A stretch of 64,000 bases of DNA from Augochlora pura (GCF_028453695.1 NC_135779.1:8754831-8818830), one strand, 5' to 3'; shown: positions 38,703-52,490, counted from the first letter of the stretch. Notes: a model not told the origin generated them from the letters alone. Program-made: numbers and translations.

Positions 38703-40535
38703 CGATCACACGAATATCATACCGTTAATTGATTAAAGATGAATGAAATGAGAGAAATTTATGATAATACAGCCCCCGTTTAAAATGTAAATAAAAGACA
38801 ATGTGACGGGCTATCGTCTGTATGGGTTAATTATACTAACAAGTGAGAACCAACTTTATTAGCAACACTATTCACGGAGCAGCGCATAATGCGGGAGGCC
38901 TTAAGATCGACCCACATATTTATACAGTAATCTTGAGACATTGTTGTTTGTTATTTTGTTTCCTTGTACGGCAGCGAATTTCACCCGATACTTCGCAAAC
39001 ACGGGAAACGCGAGCCGGACAGTACCGCGGTCATGACGAACGGTCGTCACACGCAACGTCCGTACATTTTTCCGAGCGAAGAATTGTCAATCACAGCATT
39101 TTCATATGCGGGTCGCGCAACACGTGAACACGGAAATTTGACGATCGGGCCGTTCGGCTTATTTACACGGAGACAACTACGAGCGAATTTGCATGACAAT
39201 TTACGCAGGCATGCCACGCATGATTTTTATGGTGCTAAAGGTGGAACGGCCGACTAGTCACATGGTCAAGGGTGACAGGTTACGGCATAATTATAGCGTG
39301 GTTGCAACACTATCGAACAGTTTTACCAGAAAAATTGTGATTTATGGGAATCCGGGCTGCGGAACGGCTTCGCGAAACCAGCTATCGATCTTTGTTCGTA
39401 AGATCGACCACGCTACGTCCACGTTTCCACCGAGCGGAGTTTTCTATCGGGAAAGTTTTCGAAGCAGAAAATTAATATTCATCTCGTTACGGTCGACCGT
39501 GGAGAATCCTTTGACAGAATATTAGTGTCGATTTAGGAATCCAAATACCGATAGGAGGTTAAAACGACACTTAACCCCCCGTCGCGTATGGTTTCCAGTT
39601 GGAACGGTACTGGTGTGTCGCAATACGGCCTTATGTGTACACTGTATGTACCTACTTAGGACCATTGAGGAGGAGGGAACGCAGACGGAGATGTATATAG
39701 GGCGTCCCCCGTTCCCTTTTCTTTTTTATTTCGTCATTCGATAACGACACGCAGCCATCGAGGATCTTATACATATAGATTTCTTCCTTTCTTTCTCGAT
39801 CGAGTTTGTACAGTCTGACGGACGGGTCCCGCGCCGTTCGAACACGATGCACCGAAAGTGCCGTGTAAAAACTACGCGATAGGTACAGTAGTGAACAAAA
39901 CCATGCCTTTCTCTATCTCCTTCCTTAATATCGCGTATAGTATACATACGCGCGCTGCGACAGCAGTGGCTATCTTATCAAGCCGGCTACACCCTGAGAG
40001 AGGCGTACACGATATTTCTCCTATTTGCTCCGGAAAGTACAGTGGTTCCCTATATTGATCGACCACCGACCCTTCTAAGGTCAACCAGAAGTTTTTGAGG
40101 TCAACGCAAATAGAAAGGGGTCCACGAGATACGGGGTCCGGTCCTCCTCCGTCGACCACGGAGAGATTCACCGAACCGGCCGCGGTAGTCTGACTCAAAC
40201 GGACGACTGTTTAGAGTTCGAAGCAGATATCCTTATCCATCGGCGGCCGCAAGAAACCACGAGCCCGAAGGAAACGGTTCGCCGTTGTTCCTTCCCGCCT
40301 GTTTTAGTCATTATTTCGCTCGGTCTTTGCTCGGACTTCCCGCGGGCACCGTCCGATTAGCAGCCCGGAGTACCTAAACTGTAACTAATGAATAACGGTA
40401 CCATTGTTGCTCAGAGACTATTGCACCGTGGCTGAATCCCCGGTCAGTCTTGGCCGGACCCGCGATTTCGTCGAAAACTGGCGTGGCGCGTTGCTCTTTC
40501 GGCAGGAAAACCGAGAAAGAGAAAGGGCGATAGAG

Positions 40536-40538
<3 letters not shown>

Positions 40539-40574
<36 letters not shown>
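40539..40574. repeat. (GA)n microsatellite
   Basis: About 36 bp of pure GA repeat with GA-rich flanks from 40510. Confidence 0.95.
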
Positions 40575-40578
<4 letters not shown>

Positions 40579-41915
40579 TAATCATAGAAAAGAGGGTTAA
40601 CATTCCGTGGGGGAAGTTGGAAAGGAATCGTAGAAGATTCCGTCGTTCGATAAAAAGAGTCGACAACCGTGGAGGCGAGTAACGGCGTGCATACCTTACA
40701 TATACGTTAGGAAGGGGATGACTCGAAGGGACATTGCTCCCTGGCCTTGCCTGCCCTGCTCTGCTCCGCTGTGTCCAGAAAGGATCCACCTATCGTCCTG
40801 CACTCTCACGGCCCTTACGGACCGTGACACCTTCAGTTTGGGTCCTTCCGGCGACAGGTACCTAGCAAGAAAGACTTCCTGTTTAGTTGCCGTCCGAGGA
40901 AAGCGTAAAAAATCAAAGGACAGACTAAACCATAGAAGACAGGTGGAATTACCGGCAATACCATCATTTACTCCGATCACTGAAATCGAAATTTGCTAAC
41001 AATGCAGACGTGTATTGGAAATTATTTAACAATGTACATAAATACATTTTGTAAATTATTTATCAGTATTCATACGATGTATACGTGGCTACGTGTTCCT
41101 TCGTTTTCTATCTACACCTTTCCCTGCTCTTATCATTCTCTTTTCCCGGTTCTCCGACATTCGATACCCTCGGAAACGCGTTATCAATACTCGACACACG
41201 AACCCGACACCGAAAATGGAGGGTCAACGAGACAGATCTCGACTACGTTTCGGAAGGGACGTTGCCACCCCAACAGGTGGTTACGGGGACTTCGACTCGA
41301 AGATCGAACTTTCTACCCCTACGATCGCACCTGCCCCGGTCCTCGTCGCGTCGTTTTCGGTTAAAAACCTGCCTTCGCGTTTTCTATCCCTGCGCACCTC
41401 TCTCGCGTCGCCCTCCTCCCGCCTTTACCACCCAGCACGGATTCTTACTATCCCCGGGCTGCCTTTCAGCTTTTTTCCCTCTGCCAGGCTCCCTTCTCCC
41501 CGCGATCTCCTCGTCGTCCTCTTACTCACCTACCCGGCTCTATCTATCCGTGTACCTACGTGACTATCCGCATCCCTATTCCTGACTTCTAAATCTAACC
41601 CTAGGTCTAACCCAACCTGGAGGCGCCCTTATACCCAGACGGCGGGCGTCATGGATGGGGAGGTGTATATATATCCCCACCACGGCATCCCTCATCGAGG
41701 GGTCGTTGATCCCCCAAGGACAACGACCTTGCGTCTGCGGCAGCCAACCGTTCGAACGGTTCTGGGTTCCCGGATTCCTCGATTACCAATATCTTTCACT
41801 CCTCGCTTCTCTTTTTCCCCCGACTCTTCTTGCACCCCAACCTTCTTCCCTTGCCCCCACCACTTTTCTCTCTCTGTCCCCCTCTCCCCTCCCTGTCTCT
41901 CTTTTTCTCGCTCGC

Positions 41916-41917
<2 letters not shown>

Positions 41918-41951
<34 letters not shown>

Positions 41952-41961
41952 GCGCGCGCGA
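41918..41961. repeat. (TC)n followed by (CG)n run
   Basis: About 30 bp of TC repeats followed by CACACGCGCGCGCGAG. A (GGC)n run lies 100 bp further on. Confidence 0.9.
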
Positions 41962-44900
41962 GCTCTCTTCCCCCGCGTCGTGTTCGGCTCCTTCACCTCC
42001 ATCTCCTCCTCCGGCGTAACCGTCGTAACCGTCGCCTTTCATTTTCCTTTCCGTTTTCTTTCACTCCGCGGCGGCGGCGGCGGCGAACGATCGTCGTCTT
42101 TTTGTAATCTTCTATCCGACAGACCATCAATGGCGATTTGTTACATCCGTGCCGAGGACGGAGGAAGCGGCGCGTTCGACCGGTGTCCGTGAAATCCTAT
42201 TTCGTCCGCGCTAACCGCGACAAAGTGGTCGGGTCGGGAACAGTTAGCGCGCGCGCGGGGCTCCGCTCTCTCGGCCGTCCGGATGCCCCGGCGGCACGGC
42301 GGCGACGGCGGCGGCGGCGGATACGGAGGCGAATCCTTCGCAGGGGTCACTGGGTTTATAGAATCATAAACGATCGCCGAGAGCCGCTTTTCAAATTGTA
42401 GGAGAGTATGAAAAATTCATACGAGCCGTCATCGATATGCATGACTCGACCCCGACCCGCATACCTCTCCCTCCGTTCTTCCCTGTTGTGCGCCTTTTCA
42501 GTAGTCACGCGCATAGAAATGTTCGTGTGAGCCCACGCGGCTCATCGATCTCGAAACACGCGAGCACCAAGGGAGAGCCCCGCGTACAGAGCTTCGCAGG
42601 GAGACAGACAGAAACGAGAGAAAAAAGGAACGAAGGAAAGAAGGGAGGGAAAAACGGATGAGAAAAAAAAAAGAGAGAAAACCCGGGGCAGGGGGGCGGG
42701 GCGGAGGGGGCGTGGAGAAAGAAGGAAACCGTGAGCGCGAAGTAACCGTAAAGTCGCCACCGAGGGAAATGCCGCGACGACGCGCGTATGCACGCGCGCG
42801 AACAACGCTTCTGAATGGACGGATATAAGTGGCGAAACCGTACTCCCGCGATCGGAAAAATCGTAACGAGACGAGAGCACGTTGTTTACTTTACCGTAGA
42901 GCTTGAACTCTTATCCAAACATGACTGATACCTGGTATGTTAAAACACATCTATGGTTCTCTAAGTGGGTGGATGGGTGGGTGGCCAAGTACACACGTTC
43001 GAACGGAGCCGGTACACATGTATGACATATCGTCGCATACACACAAGCGCGAGACCGCGATACGTGCGGCGTTGGCCGTGCGGACGCGAGTTGGGAGCCG
43101 CGGTGACGTAATCTTCGAAGGGAAGGAACAACATCGCCGTTGACCTACTAAAGACTCGACTTTTCTTTCGGTTCTTTTTTAGCCCTATCTTTTCGACTTC
43201 CTGGTACATTCCTCCTTCAGAACCGACGCGTGCAGAGTTTTTCAAATTTTCTTTTTTACGGATCGGGAAACACTTCGTCGAATCGTCGTCGTTATTAATA
43301 AAGCGTGCCGTCGGTTTCCGCGGTTCGAAAAAAAACAAATTTCCTTCGACACGACCGACGAGACGCCGTCGCTGTTGAAACGTTCGCGTAAAAATGAAAT
43401 TCTAATTTATTCGTTCGCGTAGGAACGTACCGCGGAACAATAAATGTAGATATTCCAATATTTAAAATAGCAGTCGCCTTTGTTTTCGAATAGCATTCAA
43501 GCATTTAGCGAAAGATAAAAACGAAACGGAGGAAACGCGTGTTGCCAACGAAACTATTATTGTCTGGGAATAATTGGGAAAATAATGGCACCAGGGTCAA
43601 GCTTACACGCTTCGTTCAATAATTTGCATGGTCGTATAAACAGAAAAAAGCTGGCGTTCCACTATATTATCCTTATCAAAACGTCGAGGAGCGCCGGTTT
43701 ACTTGGTAGTTGGACAACCTGTGCGGAAACCGTCACGTTATATGAATAACCGCGCGACAAGTGTTACGCCGCAGAAATGCCGAGGTAGGTCCTACAGGTC
43801 CCTCCATGGACCACCCTATCGTTACGCTGTGGTGACTTCTGACGCGTGAATACGCCCTTTGTCCGCCGCTGGCTCTCGGTCTCCCTTTATTTCCCGTTCC
43901 CCTCTGCGCCCTAAGAGCCGACAGGTAAGCAGGTAGACAGGTAGCAGCAGCAAAAGTCAATTTCAATTCGATTCAAAAAAGACCTAAACCCGCATTGTTA
44001 CCGCCTAAGGGTACTCCGAATGAGTCGGGGATTATTCGTATAGCGGGATCCCCGTAGGCACTTAAATGTGGTTACGATACCTTTCCACCTGTTTCCCTTA
44101 ACACCGGCATTCTTTCTATTCAATAGCGGCGCGGACAAAAAAGGAAACGAGCGGTGAATGAAACTTCGTTCGATTCGAATTTCGCCGAGGGGATCCCGTC
44201 TATCGTGGATCGTCTACGAAAGGGTTAGCGATACACACGGGTGTACCGGATATATTATTCGACGATAACATCCTTGGAAAAATGTCGGTTCGTTACGCTT
44301 CGCCATAGCAGGTTCACCGAAGTAAACGAGAAACTCGACTGCCAGTGGGTATGCAGCTTCTGGGATTGCTTCGGACCAGTTGGACGTCTCCCGCTGGCTA
44401 TGGCGTGTCGGGGTGGTTGCAACAGGTTGTTGCTGTAGCTGCCACCATCACCCGTAACCGCGGCTCCCTTTGGTTCACCAAATAACCTGACTAGCGGGGA
44501 ATCCTTTAGGAACGGTGTACAGGAGGATCCGCGCGATTATTCGGATACTTTCTCTAGAGGGCCGAAGTCGAAGGTGATCAAGGTACGCATACCATTCGAA
44601 ATTAATATATTCCTCTATACCCCTCTCGCCGAATCGAGTGTGAACATCAGAAATACCGACGTGGCTCCTCGTAATCGTCACGTTGTTGGCATGCTCGCTC
44701 GCCTGTTCCGCGCTCGCGCGCGCGCCCGCGCGATCCAACGATAACACAATGTCCGTCTATCACCCATTATCAGCGTTTCGGAAGGGCATTGCCTTAGTCT
44801 TGATCAAACACGTGCGCGCCACGGCAGCGTCTTGCACTGTTTGATCTGCTCGATCCCGTAAACTGGTAACGAGCCGGCGATGGCCATTTCGTGGAAGCCT

Positions 44901-47900
44901 CTCTCGCCGACCCACATTTTTTATTTGCTCGGGTATTAGACCGACCGGGATGATAACTTCGGTGAACACGGAAGGATCACACGGAGCGCAACCCCATGCC
45001 GTGAATACTCGCGGGTAGCAAGCCAACCTCCCATAAAACCTCGAGAAGATGAGCAGGATGCAGTGGACGTAGCCTGACGTAATGCAGTGTGGGAGCGGCA
45101 TGGCACTGGAGGGGGGGTCAATGCCCTCGTACCCGACGACCACCGTTCCCCAGCACAACCCCGTGGTCGAGAGGCCCAGGGACCGCTCCTGGGAATGCTT
45201 CACCCCGTAAACCGTGTTCAGCTCCCGATGCTCCGAAGCTCTCGCGTGTAGAGGTTTAATTACATCCGCGAATTTTAAACAACACACCGCCGGTGCCGCC
45301 GCGAAGTTGAAGAACCGAAGAGAAGATACACACCAACTATGCAGATACATAGCGGGCCGCGGCGGCGCAGCGGCGATCCAATTTTTCGTCGTGTCAGTTC
45401 ACCGACTGACAAGGCCTTTTTAAAGTTGCAAAACGACAACCGGCAACGTTTGCTTTAACCGAGCAATTTAGTTTTGAATTTCGGCTCTTCCCTTTTCGGC
45501 AACGAAGCCGAGGGAGGGGAAACGCAATTACGTGCTCGTGTCGCGAAGAAAAGATTTCGGTATCGCGCAGCGGCTCGTTCGATCCTTTTTCTAACATCGT
45601 TCGGATAGTGGGCGTCGAGCATCGAGGTGGAGAACCGCGTCGGGATAGTCCCCGAAGCGACTCAAAAATTCCGATTGCGTTCCACCGAAGTTTTTCGCCG
45701 GTGGGCGTCGCTCGTAAAGAAAAAAAGATCCGTGCGCCGCGAAGAAGAGCGGCTTAAGAAAGCTACGAATTTCGTTGAACCCCATTCCACGCGTAAGGAT
45801 CGAAGCCTGACTGAGCTCTCGGGTGATACCGTTAAACTGACTTCCGTCTGCCCACCTACCTACCTACCTACCTACTTTCGTCCTCGTACATCGTCCGGCT
45901 CCGTCCGAGCCGCGTATTTCGCAATCCCGAAGAGAGAGAATATCTCGGTGTCAGGGGCTCAAAATATTTGGACGAGCGGGACTGCACGCCATGCCAAATT
46001 CGTCTAGAAAACATTCGGTCTGAACATATACACGGTAAGAGAGAGAGAGAGGCGTGTCGGCAACATTCGTGTCAACGTCGAATCGACTCGTAAATATTGA
46101 ACCATTGTCTTTCCCTTATTTAACCACCTGCATATACTACCAATTCGATCGGTCTCGACGGTTTCGAATTGGTTACCAGCCCGAGGGTAACACGGGCTTC
46201 GCTAATTGGAAAGTTTTGCCTCGAAAGTACGATTATGTAAGGGCATTTTGGGAAGCGATTAATACGTAGAATGATTCTACGAGCGAAACAAGAAACGGCG
46301 ACTCGCTTGCATAATCTGTGACGCGAGGGAGTTTACCTCTTTTTGTTAATAGTTTCGACCAAATTGCGTCAACGTACGAATTAGTATTTAGGTTTTCGCG
46401 TCACGCTTAGTGGGTCACAGAGCACGAAAAAGATCGAACAGATAAAAGGAAGACACTCGGAGTTTACGTCTGTCTTTAAAAACTGTCTGAAAATCGCGAA
46501 GCGTTGCCTTCGGGAACATTTTCAGGAATATTTCGTTGTAGTTCTCTCTTAAAATTCTTCCGAGTAAATTTACCATCATCAAACTTATGTTAATACAATC
46601 TTTTGTTTTTTCAAAGCCATTGAAATTGTAGAGAATCCTTCGTAAATAATAATCGGTCAAATTCCTTACACCGAGCATTTGATATACTGAAAATGGTTAA
46701 AGAATTCAGCCGTCCGATCGTTATAAAGCAATCGTTGGCCCGTCATTTCTGAATGCTCTACAGATACAGAGTTAATTTTTGGTAAGAAATGAAATTCGTA
46801 CGCGCGCGTTTTAACATTTTCGAAAGGTTATACGTGTTTCGAAAGGAACGCATTTCTGTCGCCGGTTCACCGGGGAATGTCCTGGAACCGCACGGTGACG
46901 AAAAGTATGGTACCAAAGTGCGGCCTCATCGAAAATTGTCGCGAGGCGGGGAATGGTAAGAACGTTGAAATGTTGAAATTAATAACCGACGTCGTCCGAG
47001 GTTCTCCGCAGGAGACGGCCGGGTACCAAGGCGCGTTGGTACCGGCAAGTAGGCTGATCGCGCGAGAGAATCCAGCATATAGAATAGGTCACACCCTCTG
47101 GGGACCATTATTGCCGAGCAGTGTACGTGCACGTGACTTGTATAGGGTCGACGTAAGTGGGTTGGTGCAGTCGTTACTGTTGTCCTCGGTACCCCCTGCT
47201 CGTTCAACGACCCCGCATGTACGCACTCTCCGCTCCGCGGTGTACGCATGCACGCATGCATGCACGTGACGGGAGAGTCTCTCGGTGCCGGGAACGGAGC
47301 GTAGGACGGTGACAACGAAAAAGAACTACGGAATCAGGAGTGAATTTCTCCTCTTTCATCCTAACATATTCCGTTTTTCCCCCCTTTTTCCACGACGCCG
47401 GCACGCACCACGTGTTCACCGCCGAACAATCGTTCGGCCCGGTGAATGTATCCGCGGTTCGTCCATCAACGATGCGAGGAAACCTGGTGATTTAGAAAGG
47501 AATCAACCACCCATTGTACGGAATCTGTTACGATGGGCTGATACACTACCGGTTAACAGACGGAACCGTGTATTCTCACGCTTCCGATAATACAAAAAGG
47601 TTTAAGAATCCTTCTTTAAGAGGAAACCAAAAGGACCTCGTGAACCGGAGGCCTCGCTATTGTCGCGTTCACGTAACGCTCAACAGCCACGACAAATAAA
47701 CTTGATCTTTTTAATACCCGACGTTCTACCATACTCCCGTTATCAGTCTCTTTATCCGTATCACCAAAGTTATGAAGTTGAAGTCCACTTTCGAAAGCGG
47801 TCGCTCCCGTTCGCGGCCGGTTGAAAACACCACCGGTAGATCCGTTTCGAGAGGCGCCCGTCGTTGATACATAGAAATGGCTGATTTTGGGGATCCGTCG

Positions 47901-50017
47901 CGAAGGGTTCCGAGTGAAAATACATTCAACGTACTCTGCATACCGGCCACGGGATTCCCCCCCGTCACACGTGTGTTAAATGAGAATTACGTACGTGGAG
48001 TCGGGGTCACGTGGGTTAGACCGAGCGGGATCAAGGGTCACGGGAGACAGGAAGCGGCAGTATTGTGTACCGGATGTCGCAACTTCCGAGTCCTTTGCCC
48101 TCGCCGTTTTACTTCGCGATCGTCGCTCGATGACACCGTTTTAATACGGGGTTGGTGAAGCGAAGCGACGCGCACAACGACGGCGAAGTGCCCGCGGGAC
48201 GGAGGGAGGGAGGAGGGGAGGGGAGGCGGATCGGGCAGGAGCAGAGCGAGCGGGTCCAGTGCCGATGAAATTTTTCGGTACACGCACGAATCAAGAAACG
48301 TTTAAAGATGCGCGCGGAGTAGCCCGGCGAGCGCCCTAACGCGCCCTCCTCGAGAGATCAGTCGAGCGAGCAATAGAACGAGAGAGTATGAGTGAGGTCG
48401 TGCAGTCGAGTCTCTGATAAGAGCGACAGAGAGAAAGAGACGGAACGAGGGAAAGAAAGAGAGAGGGGTGTAGAGGGGGAGGGGGGGGGAGGGGGTGGGA
48501 GAGGGGGCGAAGAAAGAAGGGAGAGAAAGGGACGGTGGCAAAAGATCGAGAGGGAGGGCGGCGACGCGGAGAGGGAGGAGGGTATAGTCGTCGTGAGCTC
48601 CTTACAGTGCATTGCCTTTACGATGCCTCGAGTCCCCGTCACACCCCGTGCCCCGACAAATCGCGTACGACGTGCCTCTCATGAAGAGATCCACGAAACC
48701 AGCCTCGCCGTCGAGCGATTCGGGTCGTCGAGATTCATCGAGAGGAAGAGTTTTCTGTATGCGTGTGACAATGGGGGGGAACACACGAAAGCGTCAGGAC
48801 ACACATGTGTGACTGCTGGTTCGTGTGCGTGCCGATGCGACGGTATGCGTGCACGTGTACACACACACAGACACACACACAGGTCGGGGCCAATAGGGTT
48901 TACCGCACCCCATGGACTAGCTGATCTCCACGAAGCAAAAGAGCTGATCTCCTGCGCGACGTTCTCGTTTCGTTCCCCTCGAGAACACTGAACTCCCGTC
49001 TACCGTACAGTGGAGACTTTCACCGGGTATGTATATGTTGTACGCGTTTCGAGGGTAACAAGATTATCGGCGTCGGGCCTCGCTCTCCGCTTCTCCTCCG
49101 ACTCGCATTGTTGACACGAAATATGGATCAGGCGAAATTATTTTTATGGCCGCCATCGCGGTACTGGCCCACGGTCAAAGGAGTCGCGATCCGAAGGGAG
49201 GAGAAGATATTCCGTAACGAAGATCTACGATGTCCGCGGTCGAACTTCGGGGAACCAAGGGATTCCGTTGTTTAGCGTATCGTAAATCACTAGGAAAAAT
49301 CTCTAGGTGGCTCGCAGGGCATATCCATTCCGAGCGCCCATTGTTCGGGTACAGAGGGCTCGTACCCGCCGGCCGAAAACAATTTTAAAGTCGGGGAACG
49401 GTTTATAGCATCTAAAATAGGTTGTTCCGAGTTGGAACTTTCGAAACAGCCACGTTTCATAGCGCACCAGTGCCTTCGCAAGAGGGGAGCGCAAAGATGT
49501 GTCCGTTCCCGATCCCCACCATCCCCCGTTCGCTCCATCTTGCTCGGCACGTTTCTCATCTCGATGTCACGACAAATACGTGTCGCTTCCTTGTCGTGGC
49601 TCGTATCTGATAATGATGTAGCCCGATACACGCATTGTGCGCATTATGTATATGCGTGTACCTGTTTCGGCTTGTTTTCACCGATGGGTAACCCCAGCTC
49701 GCGATAAAGAAAGTCGGCAAAGTAGGAAAAGAAAGGTCTACGCAGAAATAAGTGTTTGAGTTTCGCGAGGGAGAGGGAGAGCCAGAAAGAGAAAGAGAGA
49801 GAGAGAGGGAAAGAGAGAGAGAGAGAAAGACGTGACGTACAGCATTAAGTCAAGTAGTACCGGTAGTACCGTAACGGGTGGATTCGTCGGTTGTCCTGCT
49901 TCACCTGTGTCTGCAGTTCACGCCGGTTCACGCCCTTCTTCTTTTACACCGTTCTCGCTAACGGTTAATCGACGTCGACCACTTCTTGCGTTTAAAAGAT
50001 GCACGAATGCACCAGTG

Positions 50018-50031
50018 ACGCCATCTGGTGG
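50018..50031 (-). promoter_or_regulatory. CTCF-like insulator motif upstream of NSUN4
   Basis: The plus strand reads ACGCCATCTGGTGG; the minus strand therefore reads CCACCAGATGGCGT, 13 of 14 positions of the insect/vertebrate CTCF core CCASYAGRKGGCGC. It lies 106 bp before the NSUN4 start codon, at the edge between the ttk desert and the compact gene block. Confidence 0.55.
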
Positions 50032-50136
50032 CGACACCTTGTAACGAGCTTTACCGCCCTCATGTTCTGTTTTCAGTTTACTCGGCATAACCTGAACAGA
50101 TATATGATTTAAAGGGTTATGTATTATTATAAAACA

Positions 50137-52343
50137 ATGGCACGTTTATTGGCTATATCGAAATTTAGAATAATAACAACATTTGTTAGGGAAAGGAACA
50201 GTTCGACTCATTGGGTTTGTATAATTTTGTTATTAGTAAAAATTGGTTGAATCATTACCTGGTTGCAAACATTTTCGACGACGCGCATGAAAAATTGAAG
50301 AATCCTTACTTCTTTTTCGTATATTTATGTTCGCGCGGACCGCTGATCGATTTTCGCATCAGTTAACTGATAATCATAAAAAAATAACGAAATTAATGTA
50401 ATATTAATCAATATAGAGAATTATGTTGTAAACTGATACATTTTAAATGTTTTATTCAGGCCGTGCTTAGGAAAAAGAAGACTGCTAGAGATAAAGCACT
50501 CGATTATTTCGATGAATATTATGGATCAATTTATGGAGATCTATGGACAAACATGCGTGCTTCATTACTTATGAAGAAAAATAAACATATAGCAATGATT
50601 AATAATTTTAGCGATTCAGAGAGGACACAATCGGAGTTGAAAGTATGTACTTTTTGAAACTCATTAAAATTAATTCAAAGTATCTTCAATTAGGATTCGT
50701 TTTAGTCCATGGGTGCAGTGCATGTAAAGTCATTATATGAGGCATTTCAAAATAATATAAAGCAAAAAAAAGAGATCGAATCTATGGAGTCACAAAATGT
50801 ACAAAATCCTATGAACTCTATTATAGAAAACTCTCAGTTATCAGAAGTAAACTCGCTTTATCCTGAAGAAAGAACCAATTTGTTGCAATCATTAAAATCA
50901 GAGGAAGATAATGAATCATTAGTTAGACTAGACGACGCATTACAGCCTGTAAAATTACAATCTATAGAACAAGATTTAAGTGAGATAGAAATAGATACTA
51001 ATCGTACTATTGAATCGTCTTTCGATCAATCTATACTCCATGAATATATACCTACTACAAGATTAAAGGGTTAGTTCAATCTAGACTGTTTAAATTGAAC
51101 AAAATTTTAGATCTTACTTACATAAATTTATTCTACAGGTTTAGACGACTATGTGCTACAATCTGATTATTATAAGTTTTATAATAAAGGAGCTGACTTT
51201 AAAGTAGATATTGTCAAAGAATCTACTATATTATTCCCAGAACATTTACACCCATATGCATTTCCAAGAGGAAGCGAAGAGATTTTTACATTTCCTAAAA
51301 GAGGATCCACTGGAGTTTCAGGTCTATACCTCAGATTGAAATGAAATCATTTCTTATTAATAGGTATATGAATTAAAATAAAATTTATCTACTTTGTTTT
51401 CTAGATTATTATTTGTTCGATGGTGCCTCCTTACTGCCTGTTTTAGCTCTTGATATCAAATTGGGAGATGTTGTGCTTGATATGTGTGCTGCACCAGGAG
51501 GTAAATCCTTAGCTATTTTTCAGACTCTTATGCCACATTTATTGGTGGCTAATGATATATCAGAATCTCGAGCAAATAAAATACGTACTGTTATAAATCA
51601 ATATTTATTTAATACTGGTAAGGAGAAAATGATTCTGGTATCAGAAAACGATGCTCGACTAATCCACGAGAAAGATTTCTATAATAAGGTATTGGCACTT
51701 ATTAAATTTTGATACTTCGTGAACAATATGTAAAAAAAAATATTTACACATTTATACATTTTAGATTCTAGTCGACGCACCGTGTACGACGGATAGACAT
51801 TCGTTGCATTCTATCGAGAATAATATTTTTAAATCTACCAGGATTAAGGAAAGATTAAAACTCCCAGAGCTTCAATCTGAGATTTTAACGTTAGTTTATG
51901 TATATGTATATATATACGGAACTGAGTAGTTTGTATTATTTTTGTCAATAATATTTAATTGTTGTTCTTTTTTTAGAAATGCACTAAGATTGGTGAGTGT
52001 TGGAGGCACTGTTGTTTATTCAACATGTGCATTAAGTCCTGTTCAAAATGACGGTGTTGTGCAAGTTGCATTGAAAAACATCTGGGAAGAGTCTAATTCG
52101 ATATATGTTGTAAAGTGTGTATATTACATTTCTATTTTGGAAAATAATTTTATTAATCATATTATTTGTATTTGTTGTTCATGCGATGCATTCATTTTTA
52201 GGGATATGTCAGAAGCTTTATTACCGTTGCATTATATGTACGAATTTGGAAATATTGGAACGAGGTATGGTCATATCGCTATTCCCACACTTATAAATAA
52301 TTGGGGTCCTATGTATTTTTGTAAAATAGAACGAATACGATGA
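50137..52343 (+). CDS. Nsun4: NSUN4-like mitochondrial rRNA m5C methyltransferase, 8 exons
   Basis: Exons: 50137-50214, 50460-50642, 50706-51069, 51139-51321, 51405-51688, 51765-51889, 51977-52114, 52202-52343; 498 aa. All introns are GT..AG, phases match, and the frame closes at TGA. SAM binding is by DMCAAPGGK (295-303). Catalytic motif IV is DAPCTTDRHS with Cys371, and motif VI is YSTCALSP with Cys423, the two-cysteine arrangement of RNA m5C methyltransferases. NSUN4 signatures are GDLWTNMRASLL, YYLFDGASLLPVLAL and the C-terminal NWGPMYFCKIERIR. The N-terminus (MARLLAISKFRIITTFVRER) is basic and amphipathic, like a mitochondrial presequence. NSUN4 methylates small-subunit mitochondrial rRNA and works with MTERF4 in mitoribosome assembly. 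An in-frame ATG at 50119 (MYYYKT...) is a weaker start; I prefer 50137 (ACAATGG). Exon 3 encodes a 121-codon acidic linker that makes the protein longer than the vertebrate enzyme (about 384 aa). It is convergent with the SLC17 gene. Confidence 0.93.
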
Positions 52344-52471
52344 GTAAACATCCAAAAGTGTTCGTATAAAATGTACATAGCATTGTGAGTATGTAACTAA
52401 TGACGTAATATTTAACGTAATATTTGTAAAATTTTAATATGGTAAATCTATAAGTCTTGTCATGTCAAAAG

Positions 52472-52490
52472 AGGTTATCAGTGATAACCT
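52472..52490. repeat. inverted repeat with paired GATA cores
   Basis: AGGTTATCA, one spacer base, TGATAACCT: 9-bp perfect arms in the 298-bp gap between the convergent 3' ends of NSUN4 and the SLC17 gene. Confidence 0.8.

Larger units (their letters stand above)
34701..50017. other. ttk upstream desert, part 2
   Basis: About 15 kb without a recognisable gene. It holds C-rich/CT-rich DNA (34700-35440), the longest GA run of the window (36115-36185), GC-rich CCG/GTC trinucleotide repeats (37150-37370), a (CTTGC)n pentanucleotide patch (38376-38414), X-box-like motifs (36350, 38689), CT and CG runs (41918-41961), a GGC run (42066-42084), purine-rich DNA (48420-48590) and GAGAG runs (49780-49830). 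A minus-strand donor TAG|GTGAGTAA lies at 41530. Open frames such as 44760-45350 and 36547-37533 show no known domain. Confidence 0.4.

Noticed and set aside
41594..41615. CTAACCCTAGGTCTAACCC as an interstitial telomere
   Set aside because: Only two imperfect units; not a tandem array.
44760..45350. 196-codon minus-strand frame with several cysteines
   Set aside because: No known motif, no splice or start context that supports it, and overlapping frames of similar quality.
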